Below are positions 37,483 through 49,308 of a DNA stretch of 64,000 nucleotides, one piece after another; position 1 is the stretch's first letter, and every line of letters begins with the position of its first letter. The notes beneath the pieces were generated by a model, which saw only the letters and a program-made list of their open reading frames with translations, was not told the DNA's origin and did no database searches. The stretch comes from Cerioporus squamosus. Its lineage: Eukaryota; Basidiomycota; Agaricomycetes; Polyporales; Polyporaceae. The position numbers and the translations under genes were made by a program. The stretch lies in NCBI GenBank assembly GCA_022592435.1, contig JABYQS010000136.1, positions 40,285-104,284 of the forward strand, in the 5' to 3' direction.

Positions 37483-39323
37483 CGGTCCCTATCCCAATAG
37501 GGGGCCCCCTGCACACGCGCCCGTGGGCAGCCACCCACCTGCTCACCGTATTCGGCTCACAGACGCCCCTGCCATGCACTGATGGCGCAGAATGCCGATA
37601 GACCACCGGAGGTTGAATCAATACTAATGCTCCTGCAGGCTTGGGCGGGTTGATAACCTCATACTAGGGTTACTGCTCCAGGTCGCCTCCTCCCCTTCAT
37701 CCCCCTTCCTTTCCTGGTTGCCGTATGTTGCCGATCAACCAATCCGCGACATATCCTGGCCTGCACCACCATACCGAATTGACATGGCTACAAGCAAGGA
37801 GGGCCTTACGAGCGCGCATACCATTATTGTGCTTCACATCGTTCCGGAATCTGAATGCTGGTGCCATCCATTCCCCAGATGGGACCAGGCGCCTGACATC
37901 ATACTGACGCGGTGCGCCATATTAGGGCATATTCCAGGAAAACATACATCCATCCGACCTTTCCCAGCTGCTTGCCTTTGGTATCTTACGCTTGGCCGCT
38001 TGACCTCGTCCCTTGGCACACTTCTGCTATGGACGACTGCATGACATGTCCCCTACTTGTTTTGGCAAACCTCCGCCGACATACTTATATGCACATGGGT
38101 ATCAAATATGGCACAGGTGAGTATACAGTTGTGTTCGTCAGCGAGATTTCGTTCTTACAGGCAGACTGATGCTTGCGGACGGCACCAGGGTCATGTTGCC
38201 ACATGTTTGGTTCTGCACCAGAGCGCTGATGACATACCACAGTTGGTGGTGAGGGCAACGTCGTTCCTCCCGACACTCACATCCCTGTATCTAGGATGAA
38301 CATGCTGGCGCGTCCGCACGTGCGCGGGCAGTGTGTACTTGGCTGCCATGGTGAAGTGGCCGGCGCCTAGATGCGAACCGACACAAGGTGAAGTCCTGAG
38401 CGCCCCGATGCTGCAAGCACTCTCAATCTCGGATTGGGTCAAAATCGCAGTGGACGGTCCTTGCGTCGTCAAGCGGACCATGGCCGAAACGACGGACAGC
38501 CAAATCATTTGAATGTGCTGGTCTATGACTGCCTCCTCACATGACATCGTCCATCGCGGCTGGTACGAGCTCAAAGAGTGGTGGGTGGTACTACTTCCAT
38601 ACCCCCTTCAGGAACCTCAACGACATCCCCAGCAGCCAGCAGCCAGCAGCAGTCGCTGACTTCCCTGCTCATTGTACTCAATGTTGAGATCCCCCCGCTT
38701 CGAGCCCACCGACGATGACTCCCCCGACTTCGCGAAGCGCCGCCATCCGCCGGCCGTGCTCTTGGGGGCGCCCTTCACACGGTTGGCGCCGAAGGATGCC
38801 CGCGACTCGGACGTCAAGCGGTCTGGTCTGACACAGAGGTCGAGGGCGATGTGGACAAGTCTAGCGATCGAGAGCTCCCAGAGTGAGTCACGCCGGCGAC
38901 ACCATACCAGTATGTTGTGCCAGCCGTTGAGGGCGTTCTCGCGAACCTGAAGACCTCCCAGACTCAAGAATGATTTTGCGGAAGTACAGGGCAGGACGCG
39001 GTCGAGATTGCGTGGTAGGAACTGTAGCAAACGGCCCTTGCGTTCTCGAGCGGAGAACAGAGCTCACAATCACACCAAGCTTAATGTACAATAGTGTATT
39101 GGTCAAGACGTAGCACTCAACAAGATAATAGGCCTTTTATATACATCAGAGAGCAAGACGGCAGACAGAGACGAGCGCGACCTTCGCGTGAGATTCTGAA
39201 GACAATATGAACGCAGCAACACACAGCGATGACAAGCAACACGGCATACGGAAGATATCAGGATGGAAGATGGGACAAGATCAGACGGCGCGTCGTTGGT
39301 CACAAGAAAGGTCCAAAGAGGCT
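37483..39323. other. intergenic, probable transposon flank
   Basis: About 1.8 kb with no recognised gene. A CAGCAGC-rich stretch lies near 38630-38650. Frames at 38617-39030 (-) and 38672-38950 (+) have no support. It may include the left end of the KDZ element; no terminal repeat was identified. Confidence 0.35.
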
Positions 39324-41647
39324 CTAATTTAACCGCGCCTTGCGCTTGCGGCCACGCTTGGCCGGCGGCGGCTTCTCGGCATTGTCGCTAGCCTTGCGCT
39401 TGCTCCCAGTCGCAGCATCCGGTTGGTTCTCCTTGCCCTTCTTGCCAGCATAAGACGCGTCGGGCTGCTCAGGAGCGCGGATGGCCCGCCTGGGCCGACC
39501 GGTGGGGCCCACTGTCACGCCTACATTGGCGGCGGCAGCAGGGACAAGCGGAGCAGGGGTGTCGACGGCGGGCGTGGGGACAGGCAGCGCGTTGGCATCG
39601 ACGGTGGGCGCGGGGACGCGCGGCGCGGTGGCGTCGACAGTGGCTGGGAAGACGGGCGGAGTGGGATCAAACAGAGTATCAAATGCGCCATTGGGAACGG
39701 TCGACCCGGGAAGGAACCCTCCTGACCAGTCCATGCCAGAAAGGTCGTTGAAGTGCAGATCACCACCGACAAGGTTGGACGTCAAGTTCCCATATTGGTT
39801 CCAAGTCGGCGGGAACTGAACCACGTTCCCCTCGAACGTGAGCGCTGACTGAGTAGGGTACGAGTATGGCTGCATCATGGTAGCGTCTTGCGGGTTAGCG
39901 ATGGCGAGAGGGACACTGGCGGCAGCGACTTCGGACAGGACGTCCAATGCCATAAGCGGAGCAGCGGCTGACGGGGTGGTCGTGCCAGTCGATGCCACCG
40001 CCATGGACGGCGACGACGAGGGACCAGGCTCCGACGACGAGGGAACAAGCTCGCTCGTATGCGAGGTTCCTGATGGACCGGCCTCGTCTTCATCGTCCTC
40101 GTCATCCTCGGGGATGGTGGTTGGCAGGGCGCGACGTGCACGGACGTCGGGGGCTGATTTGCAAGAATGATCAGTCACGTTGCAACACGTTTATTGAAGA
40201 TTAGCTACTTACGGTAAACACCCTTCGCGAAGCGCACCATGGGGGTGATGTACCGGTCACGATAGTCCTGCGTGACCTGCGGCAGGGAGTGGCCGGATTG
40301 ATTAACCCCAAAATGGACACTGCCAAGAGGTTAATGTCGCCATCGTGGGGAGGGACGCGAGGGCACTCACGAGAATGACCGGATGGCACCACCCTCTTCC
40401 GGGCAAGGGCCTGCGCCCGTGACGGTGACACACCAGCCCAGCTTGTCGACAACGGGGAGCAGGAGTTTCTCGATAACGGAAGGCGCGCTGTCAACGGCGC
40501 TGCACAAGGTCAATGAGGACATGCGGTCGAGAACATGTCGGACGACTCACTTTTGGTACTCCCTAGGAGTACGACAAGTCGAAGCGGTTGGCGCTGGGGG
40601 ATTCTTCTTGGCTTGAGTCTCCTCTTCGAGCTTCGCGAGGACCTCCGCTTTGACCTGCTGGGACTCGGCCGCGTACATGCCATCAATGACTTCACGCGTG
40701 ACCGACATGCGCTCGGAGCGCGTCAGCTTGCGTCCTCGCCTAGCCCGCTCGGAAGCCAAGTGACCGGCTACAATGGCCTTCTTGTCGTCGCCGTACTGGA
40801 GGCGGCAGTACACCTCCCGGGCCTGAGGGCATCGCCCGGCCTTGCCCTTCGAAAGCTCAGCCGCGATGTCGGGAGGGAGGGTAAAGGTAGGTCGCTCGCG
40901 GTTCTTGTGGTTCTTGAACCATATTGAGATTTTCTGAAGCGCGTCGAGGTCAGCCAATATGCTGGATACATCAGGATGCATCCTGTACTCACCTTGCGCC
41001 TCTCCTCGATCGCATCAGCAAGCTGCTGTGACTGCTCGTGGGTCAAAGGGCCGACGAGGTCCCCAAACTGAGCCAACCGCTCTGGCCACTTAATGAACCA
41101 GTCGTGTTCAGTGGAGGCGATCCAGATACCGTACCGTCCCGTGCGCTTCGCGTCGGCACAAGCGGGTCTTCGTTCGTCCAAGAACGTGTACTGGGGGGTA
41201 GGGATCGTCACGAGTGACCCACGGGTATTGTGGGCGCCTGCAGTGTAGAGCTCGTCGAGAGCTTTCCAACGACACCAAGATCATGCAAAATGGATAAGAA
41301 TTGAGGGAGATATGAGCTGCACGAGATCACAAAGTTTCAGGGGTGCTTGATGAAAACTCCAACCTTGGTGCAAGTCACAGTGTGCCGGCGTGAAAACGGG
41401 TACCCGTGGGCACCCATCAGGGGCCTTCAATGGTCTTACTTCCACCTAGACTGGAGTTTTCATCAAGCACCCCTGAAACTTTGTGATCTTGTGCAGCTCA
41501 TATCTCCCTCAATTCTTATCCATTTTGCATGATCTTGGTGTCGTTGGAAAGCTCTCGACGAGCTCTACACTGCAGGCGCCCACAATACCCGTGGGTCACT
41601 CGTGACGATCCCTACTGGGGGGCAATGGGCCAGCCGGGAGGTGCCAT
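39324..41647 (-). pseudogene. KDZ-associated accessory ORF, interrupted by a fold-back element in exon 1
   Basis: Exons: 41647-41613 continued at 41188-40993 once the inserted element is disregarded, then 40933-40551, 40499-40371, 40319-40213 and 40153-39324. Total length is 1680 nt, 559 residues, in frame throughout. The protein starts MAPPGWPIAPQYTFLDERR. It has an internal WF-containing segment (KISIWFKNHKNRERP), a GAIRSFS...VHFGVNQSGHS module, and a long Pro/Ala/Ser-rich tail ending in a strongly basic nuclear-localisation-like stretch (KRGRKRKARLN). It resembles the second ORF often carried beside KDZ transposases; function unknown. As the sequence stands, a 416-bp insertion with a duplicated target breaks the first exon and puts an in-frame TGA upstream of the remainder. 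The other splice sites are intact. Confidence 0.7.
41199..41614. mobile_element. 416-bp fold-back/MITE-like element with 163-bp inverted arms
   Basis: Arms 41199-41361 and 41452-41614 are perfect reverse complements except one position (41323/41490), around a 90-bp loop. Ends are TAGGGATCG...CGATCCCTA. The 8-bp CTGGGGGG occurs directly on both flanks (41191-41198 and 41615-41622), as a target-site duplication. The end pattern fits the hAT consensus (YARNG) and hAT makes 8-bp duplications, so a non-autonomous hAT-like element is the best guess; with TA included the duplication could be read as 10 bp, which would fit Mutator-like elements. It has no coding capacity. It sits in exon 1 of the KDZ accessory gene. 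Confidence 0.85.
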
Positions 41648-41793
41648 CTATGACCAGACGCGTCAGTCTCGAGCCAGCATGGGGAAAACACGCGCGTACC
41701 TGCAGGGTCGACGCGTCGAGGTGGTGAATAGAGTACAAGTGGTTTTTTTGCGGAAGCGCCAGCTAGAGTATCCGGGAGATTTTTGGGTCCCAG

Positions 41794-42492
41794 ATGACAC
41801 CTCGCTGTCCTACCGGTCTCGCCGCCCTCTTGACTCCTCGTGCGGCCTCTGCCACCACTCGCACAGCAGAGTCGACCCCTCGTGCCACCCCTGCATTGTC
41901 CCGCGGCCCCACTGCCTCATCTCCACTTTGCCGCACATCATCCCTCACCTTTGCGCGCGAATCATCGTCGTCAGAATCGGAGACAACTGCGACACCATCG
42001 TCCTCCGTGGTCTCCTCTCCATCGCAAGAGACCTCGTCGAAGCAGTCTGCCCTCAAGCGAGCGCACACGTGTAAGTCATCCCTTTGATGCATCTTGTGCT
42101 ACACGGTGATGACCGACCGCGTCGAGCTTAGTTGACGAAGACGAAGATGTATACATCATCCCTGTGGGAGGTTGGTTTTGATTGTATGCTACCGTACGCT
42201 ACCACCCCCGTCTGACAATCTCCCTGCAGGACCCCGCGACAAGAAGCGTCGTCGAACCATTGCAGCACCTCCGCCCGCCCCTCCGCGCGTCCAACCTCTG
42301 CCGTCGCCGCCGCGTCGCCGGAGAAGCACCATCGGTCATGAGATTTCGATCATCCTATCCGACAGCGAGGGCCCGGTGGTGATCCCACCCGAGTTGGCCG
42401 CTATCGCCGCCGAGGGATCCTCGCGGCAAGGGAAGGCCCGAGAAGAGCCAGACATCTGTGACTCTGACCAAGAGCGTCCGCCCGCTCAGTAG
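41794..42492 (+). CDS. small basic KDZ-associated protein of unknown function
   Basis: Three exons, 41794-42070, 42132-42170 and 42230-42492, joined in phase 1 twice, encode 192 residues. The N-terminal half is Ser/Thr-rich and disordered (ESSSSESETTATPSSSV). An acidic patch (DEDEDVYIIPVG) and a basic cluster (RDKKRRR, PPRRRRSTIGHE) follow, then a hydrophobic/acidic patch EISIILSDSEGPVVIPP reminiscent of a SUMO-interacting motif (V/I-rich core next to acidic Ser). It is probably nuclear. No domain was recognised. It lies head-to-head with the accessory ORF (41647) and upstream of the transposase, so it is probably part of the same transposon. Confidence 0.55.
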
Positions 42493-43298
42493 TTGTTGAA
42501 ACGTCGTCATAGAGTGTGTAGGACGCAGTTCTTGTTGTATTGGTGTAGCCAATGCAGACCGAGGCTACAGAGCTCCGTGGGTACGCCAAACATATGTTTA
42601 TTACCTCGACTGGTCGGATATATCAGACTCGACAAACGACTTCAGCGTCCGGGGTCCATCAGAACCGCCACACTCTACGTGTACGGCCACTCGTACGTAC
42701 TGACGGTCGTCCGAAGCACTCCAATGGAACCTATCCTGTAAGCCCGACAACCTGCATCACGACGATGACACTGATATCTCTCTGCATATTCCCCCTAAGG
42801 ATCTCCGACGTCGCCGTGCATTGGGGGATATGCATGGAGGTTCAGGATAGCCCAGTATAGCTGAACCGACCGTCGAGGTCCGAGGTCGCCATGCCTTGGG
42901 GTACATGCAAGGGTCCCGCCGTCAGCCTAGTAAGGTTGTAGAAGTGCAATGCGTCCCGGAAAGGGGCGAGTCGGGTCGGGATTCACAAACAAGTACGGTC
43001 TCCAACCATGCCACGTCAAGCACTCGCTTCGGAGCCTCATCGGAGACCCCACCGACTCCCATGCTCCTCAGGATATCGCGATGACCTCTCCTAGTTGAGC
43101 GAACCCCAACACGCATCGCTAGACATGCGATGCGCCACCTGTGTGCTCACCACACGTTGGGGCACGCTCGCGCGACTTCGAGGTGTCGGGCAACAATCCG
43201 GTCATGGGCGAGCCGACCCAGCTCTCCTCACCTTTCCCTCCCACTAATTCCCAGCCCATTCACGCGCCACCCTCGCTACATCAACCTCACCACCCACG
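42493..43298. other. spacer upstream of the transposase
   Basis: No gene. Two imperfect copies of a ~37-bp word (around 42805-42842 and 42878-42912, both with a TCGCCRTGCMTTGGGG core) are about 75 bp apart; they may be transposase-binding subterminal repeats or chance. Confidence 0.4.
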
Positions 43299-46200
43299 AT
43301 GGCTCCCCGCTGGCTCTCCGCCATCCAGAACTTCATCATGAAGCGTACCCGGAAGCGCGCGGTTCGAGTGGACTTCTACGGTTCCAACGACGACGACGAC
43401 GACGACGACGTGCACACCACCTCTGTGGGATGCCGCGGGCGGAGGAAACGTCGTGCCCCCACAGACAGACATACCCACATCGACCGTGGCTGTGGCCCGG
43501 AGCGTACCCATGTCCAGCGGAGCTACTACACCCTCCCTGCATCGCTGACCAAACCTCGGTCGTCTTCCCTCCCACCATCCCTTACCGTCTCCGATTCCAC
43601 CTTCTACGACCCCAGCGATGAGCCCATCGACATCGAGTACCTCGTTCACCAGCTAGAGCAACTCGGTGCCGATCCTATTCCACGCAAGCGCACAGCTGGG
43701 GTGAGTTGTTCACTGTATGTCGTTGCAGGCGATGATCACTGACTGCTGGTTCCATAGGACCGACCGCTCTTGCAATGGACCCAGGAGGCCGAGGTGTACC
43801 TTGACGAGCTGCTCCGGCTTGAAGGCCGCGGTGAACACACCAGCGGCGTGTGCTCTTGCGGTACGCGTGAGACTCCCGCGATGGCGAGCAACCCAAGAGT
43901 GTCTCTCTACCGCTGCGAAGATTGTGCCGACATCAGCCTCTACTGCAAGACGTGTACCGTGGCATCTCATGCGTGTCACCCCCTTCACTGCATCCGGGTA
44001 CGTCTTATTCCCTCTGCGCTAGAAGTCCCACTGCATTGCTGACTCCCGAGCTTGCTCGCAGGAGTGGAATGGTAAATACTTTGCCCGGGTCACCCTCAAG
44101 TCGCTTGGGTTGCAAGTCCAGCTCGGCCATGAGCCTGGTGATCGTTGCATTGCCCCACAGACACCGTGGGGCGACGACTTCGTTGTTCTCGACACCTCCG
44201 GCATTCATGAGCTCCGTGTCCGCTACTGCGGTTGTGAGCGTGCGCTGCCGGCTTACCAGCAGCTACTCCGCGCTCGCTGGTTGCCCGCCACCACGTTGAA
44301 CCCCAAGACAGCCGCGACGTTCAGCCTCCTAGAAACCTTCCACCTCCTCTCTGGTCAATCGAAGGTCACCGCGTTTGAGTACTACAGCGCGCTCGCACAT
44401 CGCACCGAGAACACCGGCGTGTCACCACCCAAGGTAAATACCTTCGTCACTGTGAACATCAGACCATGCTCACACTCGTCGCAGGACCGATATCCAGCAT
44501 TCCTCGTCATGGCCCGGGAGTGGCGCTATCTGAAGATGATGAAGCGCGCCGGCCGGGGCAACGAGCCTGGGGGCATGCACTCGACACCGGCAGGTTCGTG
44601 TGCCGTCGAATGTCCCGCCTGTCCCATCCCGGGCAAGAACATACCTGCCGACTACGAGGAGGTTCCCAGGAGCAAGAGGTATGTGTGTTTCATCACGTTG
44701 TTATCGCCGTCGACCGAATGCTCACATACATGCAGCTGGCTCTACCGCATGTTCCTAGCCATCGACGCCAACTTCCGTCTCAAGCGGAAGAAGGTGTCCT
44801 CGGACGAAGCGGACCCGAGTCTGAACCACGGGTGTGCTTACGTCGTCGAGGAACACGCTTACAAGGCGCACCTCAAGCAGTTCGACAAGGTCAAGGTGGA
44901 AGGCAGCGACCATTGCAACAATCACGATGCTGTGAAGCTCGCGACCATCAAGGGCTCGGCATCTCTGGCAGCAACAGGCGTGGTTAGTGTCGACTGCGCA
45001 CGCCACGAATTCAAGCGTCCATGCGCCACGGGTGACCTCCAGCAAGGGGAAAGGTGAGCTCATGCGACGCGGCGCGCTTGCTCTTCGCTGAAGCCAGTTG
45101 TGCGCAGATATGTGAACACCGACTACGTCCTTTATTCCACGCTCAAGCACAACACACCACGGTTAGTCCTTGCGTCTTACGACATCGCATGCCATTTCGA
45201 CAGGAAGATCGATACTAGATTTGAACGATATGGCCTTGATCTCTCCGACCACGAGCTTCAGTGGGCCGTTCCTAAGTTCCACATCAACGCCCATCGCGAG
45301 AAGTGCCTAGCCGACTACAACCTCCGCTACCTACCTGGCTGCGCCTGCTCCGATTGCGAAGGCGTTGAGCGCAACTGGTCCCGATCCAACTCCGCCGTGG
45401 CCTCCACGAAGGAGATGGGTCCGGGTTCTCGCCGCGATTACATGGACGACATCTGGGGGTTTCATAACTGGGGCAAGGTCACGCACCTTCGTAAGTTCCG
45501 TATCCCCAGCTGATATGATGTTCGCTCATCTCTCGCATATGCAGCTTCGTCCCTTCTCGGCAAAATCAAGAAGGCAGTGCCCGAACGTGACTCCCAGGTT
45601 GCAGCCTTCGCTCAATACGATCAGGCTCTCCCCGCCGACTCGAAGGCACAATGGAAGAGCGCCGTCGAGGCATGGGAGAGCGACAACACCCAGCCTAACC
45701 CCTTCTTCATCAAGCGACCTGGTACGCATACCACTCCGCTACTCTCAGCTCGTGCTCACAACTGCGTAGCCATCACCCAAGCCGCGATCAAGCGACAGCT
45801 CACAGAAGAGGACGCGGAGGCCCTCAAGGCTGGCACGGCGACCGTCTTGCATGAGAAGTGCTCTGCGAGCGGCATGATCATTGCCGGCCTCGAGCTCGAA
45901 GACCAACAGTACGTGTGCGACCCCGGGTTCCCGTGCGCCGTCTCTAACATTGTTCTTCCAGACGCCACCTGAAGGCCGACATCGCTGCTTTACCCCAGCA
46001 TGCGACAGACATTGCGCGCGCCCGGATGCAAGAGCGGCAGAACTTCCTACGCCGACGATTCGATGCGTGGGCCAGCATCCAGCAGCTCTACATGCCAGCC
46101 ACGGCCATCGTTCGCGCCCGAATCTTTGCCGCTAGCGAGGACGCTTCCATCTCGTACAACATACCACTCCTATTGCCTTCCACTGCAATCACCGCTGCGC

Positions 46201-47369
46201 ACCCCGCGCTCATGGTCCTCGAATGGCGTCTGCGCTACGCTCAGGCGTTCGATGCGCTCGGCGATCTGCGTGGACACCTCGAGGTCCGCGCCCATCTGTA
46301 CAAGTTTAAGGATCGCTACGCTCGGGGTCAGCGCGCGAATACGCATTCGCAGACGGTCATCAAGTCTGTGGACAGCAAGATCAACGGCGACGCCCAGCGT
46401 TACCGCGCGGCGTACTCGGCCCTCCTTGTCCTCGCTGGCCCCCTCGCCCAGAAGGACTGGCAGGACAGCCTGAAGCCCTTGCTCGCCACCGACATCCGCC
46501 ATGTAACTGAGGGTGAAGCGGGCCAGTCTGAGGGTCGCAGGCAGATGTCGTGGATCTGGCGCGCGAGTGCCTCTCCCAAGGTGCCCGATGCCGCCGGGAA
46601 TATGCAAAACAGTCTTCAGGAGTGTATGTCGCGCAGTAGTCCGCATCGTGGCCCCCACTGATCTTCATGTGTCATCATAGCTCTGCGCGTGGAATGGTGC
46701 AAGGCGCGCGCGCGGGCCGCCCGCTGGACTGAGGAGGTTGAGCTAGTCCAGGAGGAGATGCGGCGCACCTTGGCCTATCACAAGTGGGCTGCCGGCCGGT
46801 GGTCAGACCTCGTCGACGCGAAGTACGCCGACCGTCCGGACTACCAGGAGGGCGCGAACGCGTACGCTCGCCGTCAGGCCGCCATTCGGACCGACATGCA
46901 CGACTACTGTCAGAAGTCATGGAAGGACGTAGCACGCTGGGCCTCCCTGGGCATCGCCGACAATCGAGGCTCCTTCATGGTTGCTACCGAGGCCATCGCG
47001 GCCGCTGTCAACTTCCCCTTGCCTCGCATTGAGTCCGGCGAGCCGTTGGTGAACTCATTGATGCCCAGTCTCGAGCATCTCCCGCTGTCTCCGCGCCCCG
47101 AGCATGACCCGCCTCCGCGCCCCTCCACACCCTGCCCCGAGCATGTCCCGCTGTCTCCGAGCTCTTCCAAGCCCAGCCTGGAGCATCTCCCGCTGCCAGT
47201 CGACTCGTATGACATCGCATGTCAATACGAACACACCCGCGAGCATGGTGCGCGGCCTGAGTCCTCCCTTATGCCCCATTTCAACCGTGTCACGCCTCTT
47301 GGGCCCTTCGCACCGTCTCTGCACACCTCCCTCCCAAGCCTTGAGCCCGTTGCGAGATCTGAAGAGTAG
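43299..47369 (+). CDS. KDZ transposase with CxC2-like cysteine cluster
   Basis: Ten exons, 1191 residues: 43299-43700, 43758-43997, 44062-44433, 44485-44678, 44736-45053, 45108-45490, 45545-45721, 45770-45908, 45962-46623, 46681-47369. Phases close on the TAG. Residues ~135-215 hold the CxC2-like zinc cluster (CSCG...YRCEDCADISLYCKTC...HACHPLHC). WNGKYFARVTLKSLGLQVQLGH is the usual link into the KDZ domain, which contains ANFRLKRKK, VVSVDCARHEFKRP...GDLQQGERY, SYDIACHF and VPKFHINAHREKCL, expected catalytic and structural positions of this RNase-H-fold family. A DNA-binding coiled region and a Pro-rich tail with three EH(L/V/D)PL-like repeats follow. No stop or frameshift interrupts it, so it may be active. 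The eighth intron (48 nt) is in frame and might be retained. Confidence 0.92.
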
Positions 47370-49308
47370 AAAAGACACTCGGGTACTCTTTCTTTGTGTA
47401 GATTTCTTGGTATGTTTCTGGCGCAGGACCCTGTCTCGTAGGGTCGTCTGTTGTCTTAGGTGGCACAGACTTCCGCATGTTTCTTGGCCCGTTACCCAAT
47501 GTACTTACTTAGTCTTGCGTAACTGACTGCGTGTATGTACCTCCCGCATCTGAGCCGTAGCCGTACACGTAGCGGAAACAGCATCCCCTTGTTATATAGC
47601 AATGAAAACGCGTTGACTTAATGTTTGGCCACTGTGCGCATGCAGAAGTATGCAAGTCCGTTGAAGTCACGTGACCGCGACGCCGCTGCATGGCTCCGCA
47701 CTGGTGCATCCGGGAATGTGTCATGCTACTTCAACACGTCTGTTTGTGCCCCTTACGACTCTCTTCCTACCACCACTACCATTCCAAACGCGACGATACT
47801 CTCTACTCGACTGTCTATGGGGCCTCCCTACTCCTCTGTGGGTCGCTGGCCTTGCTGAGCTCACAGCAAGAAAGGCAACGGCCTCAGGACGGTGGAGGAT
47901 ATATGGGAGGACTCGACGCGCAACGGACCGCCAGCGCATATGCAGCACGACCGCGCGGCCGCCTCCAAACCGTGAAGAAGTTGATATACACGCCCGGATG
48001 GTTGCGCCTGAATACAGGATCGCTGCATTCCAAGGAGGTGAGCCACATTGAAAGTATGTCCTCTACTCTACATTACGCACTGCAGTACCATCTCTGCCCT
48101 CGTCCTCGTCTGTGCTTCATAGTTCTGAAAGTGCTCCCCCACTCTGCCTAGCCTGCGGTGCGTGCCCGGCTAGCGCTGATCGCGTACCATCTTCCTGGGA
48201 GCACGCTCCAAGACCTCAGCTCTCTCTCTCTCGCGCGCACGATCCATCTGGACATTTGTATCCCTACGCAACTGCGTCACAATGGCGACACACTCACCAA
48301 CCACCGCTGCTGCCTGCGAGCTGATGCTCTCCCCCGCGAGTGCTGCGTGATAGCTGTCCCCTGACACCCTATGTGCTCGAGATGTCCACACGCACTGTTG
48401 TGTCTGATTCTACCATCTGGGAGGACCCTTGCTACACACATCTCGCTCCTCAGAGCGCCTCAGGAGCGGAGCGCACCCGCGCGCTGTCCCTGCTTCTACC
48501 GCGGAACAACCACAGGTACGTCGCGCTCCCTAGGTACTGTCATGCTACGCTGCGGTTCAGCCTGGTTCCTGAGATAGAACCTGAACCTTCCTACTGGCGA
48601 CTCGCGCGTGGTCTAGCTTGTCACCCCATCCAGGGGCGCGTCGGTTGCTCCGCTCCCCTATTTGGCTACTGTGCGAGCACGTCGCCCTGCTGGCAGATAT
48701 CGCGGCCGCTCGCGGGGATACTCCGAGCGTGATGGCCCTCCCATGGTGGCCTCTTGATTGCGATCAAATCGCTTGCTTGTGCGATGTCGCTACGCCTGCC
48801 TGGCGGACGCGCACACAGCGCTGGATCTCGCTTCGGGCCGCTTTCTCACCCGAACAGCTGCGCGCGGGCCCTTGCCACTGCGCCAGCATGCTACCCAACG
48901 TAAGTACTATCCTAGGATGGGGTCGCGACGACCAGATAACGACGTGCATGCCAGGACAAATGCGGATGCATATGTCGGGCAGGAGGCGCGGTGTGCCCAT
49001 AACGAGCGTGCGAGTTCAGTGAACGTCGGTATCACGCCCTGTGAGCGTGCGATTTTGCTCCAGCCTCCTGGGGCGGGCGCTGAGGTGCGGAGCCCAAAAA
49101 GGGCCCATTTTGGGGAGGTATGGCTGATGGCCCGAAACGGGTACAAGCCGCACGTTGATTATGTTGTGGAAGCGGGCGCGACATATATCCCAGAAGGGGA
49201 GCAGAGCACTGCAGGGCTACTAGGCTGCGCGGGCATTCTGATGAGAGTCCACGGATGTATCCAGCGGACTCTGATTAGAGCCGGGGATGGATCGCGCTTG
49301 ATATCTAA
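47370..49308. other. intergenic, probable right flank of the KDZ element
   Basis: About 1.9 kb without a supported gene. GGATGTATCC (49254-49263) and GGATACATCC (49319-49328) form a short inverted pair near the next gene; the same word occurs in the tandem repeat at 37.4 kb. This may be a shared transposon-end motif or coincidence. Confidence 0.35.

Larger units (their letters stand above)
39324..47369. mobile_element. KDZ-type DNA transposon (coding core)
   Basis: Three genes belong together: a disordered accessory protein (-), a small accessory protein (+) and the KDZ transposase (+), the first two transcribed divergently from about 41.7 kb. The real element must extend beyond both ends. 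I searched by eye for terminal inverted repeats in the flanking 2 kb on each side and found none I can defend. Confidence 0.6.

Noticed and set aside
41529..42074. 181-codon plus-strand frame running out of the fold-back element
   Set aside because: It crosses the inverted arm and has no family resemblance; the overlapping ATG at 41794 gives a spliced 192-residue protein with consistent phases.
39324..47369. Helitron or retroelement interpretation of the transposon cluster
   Set aside because: No reverse transcriptase, integrase, RepHel or LTR signature; the transposase motifs are of the KDZ type.
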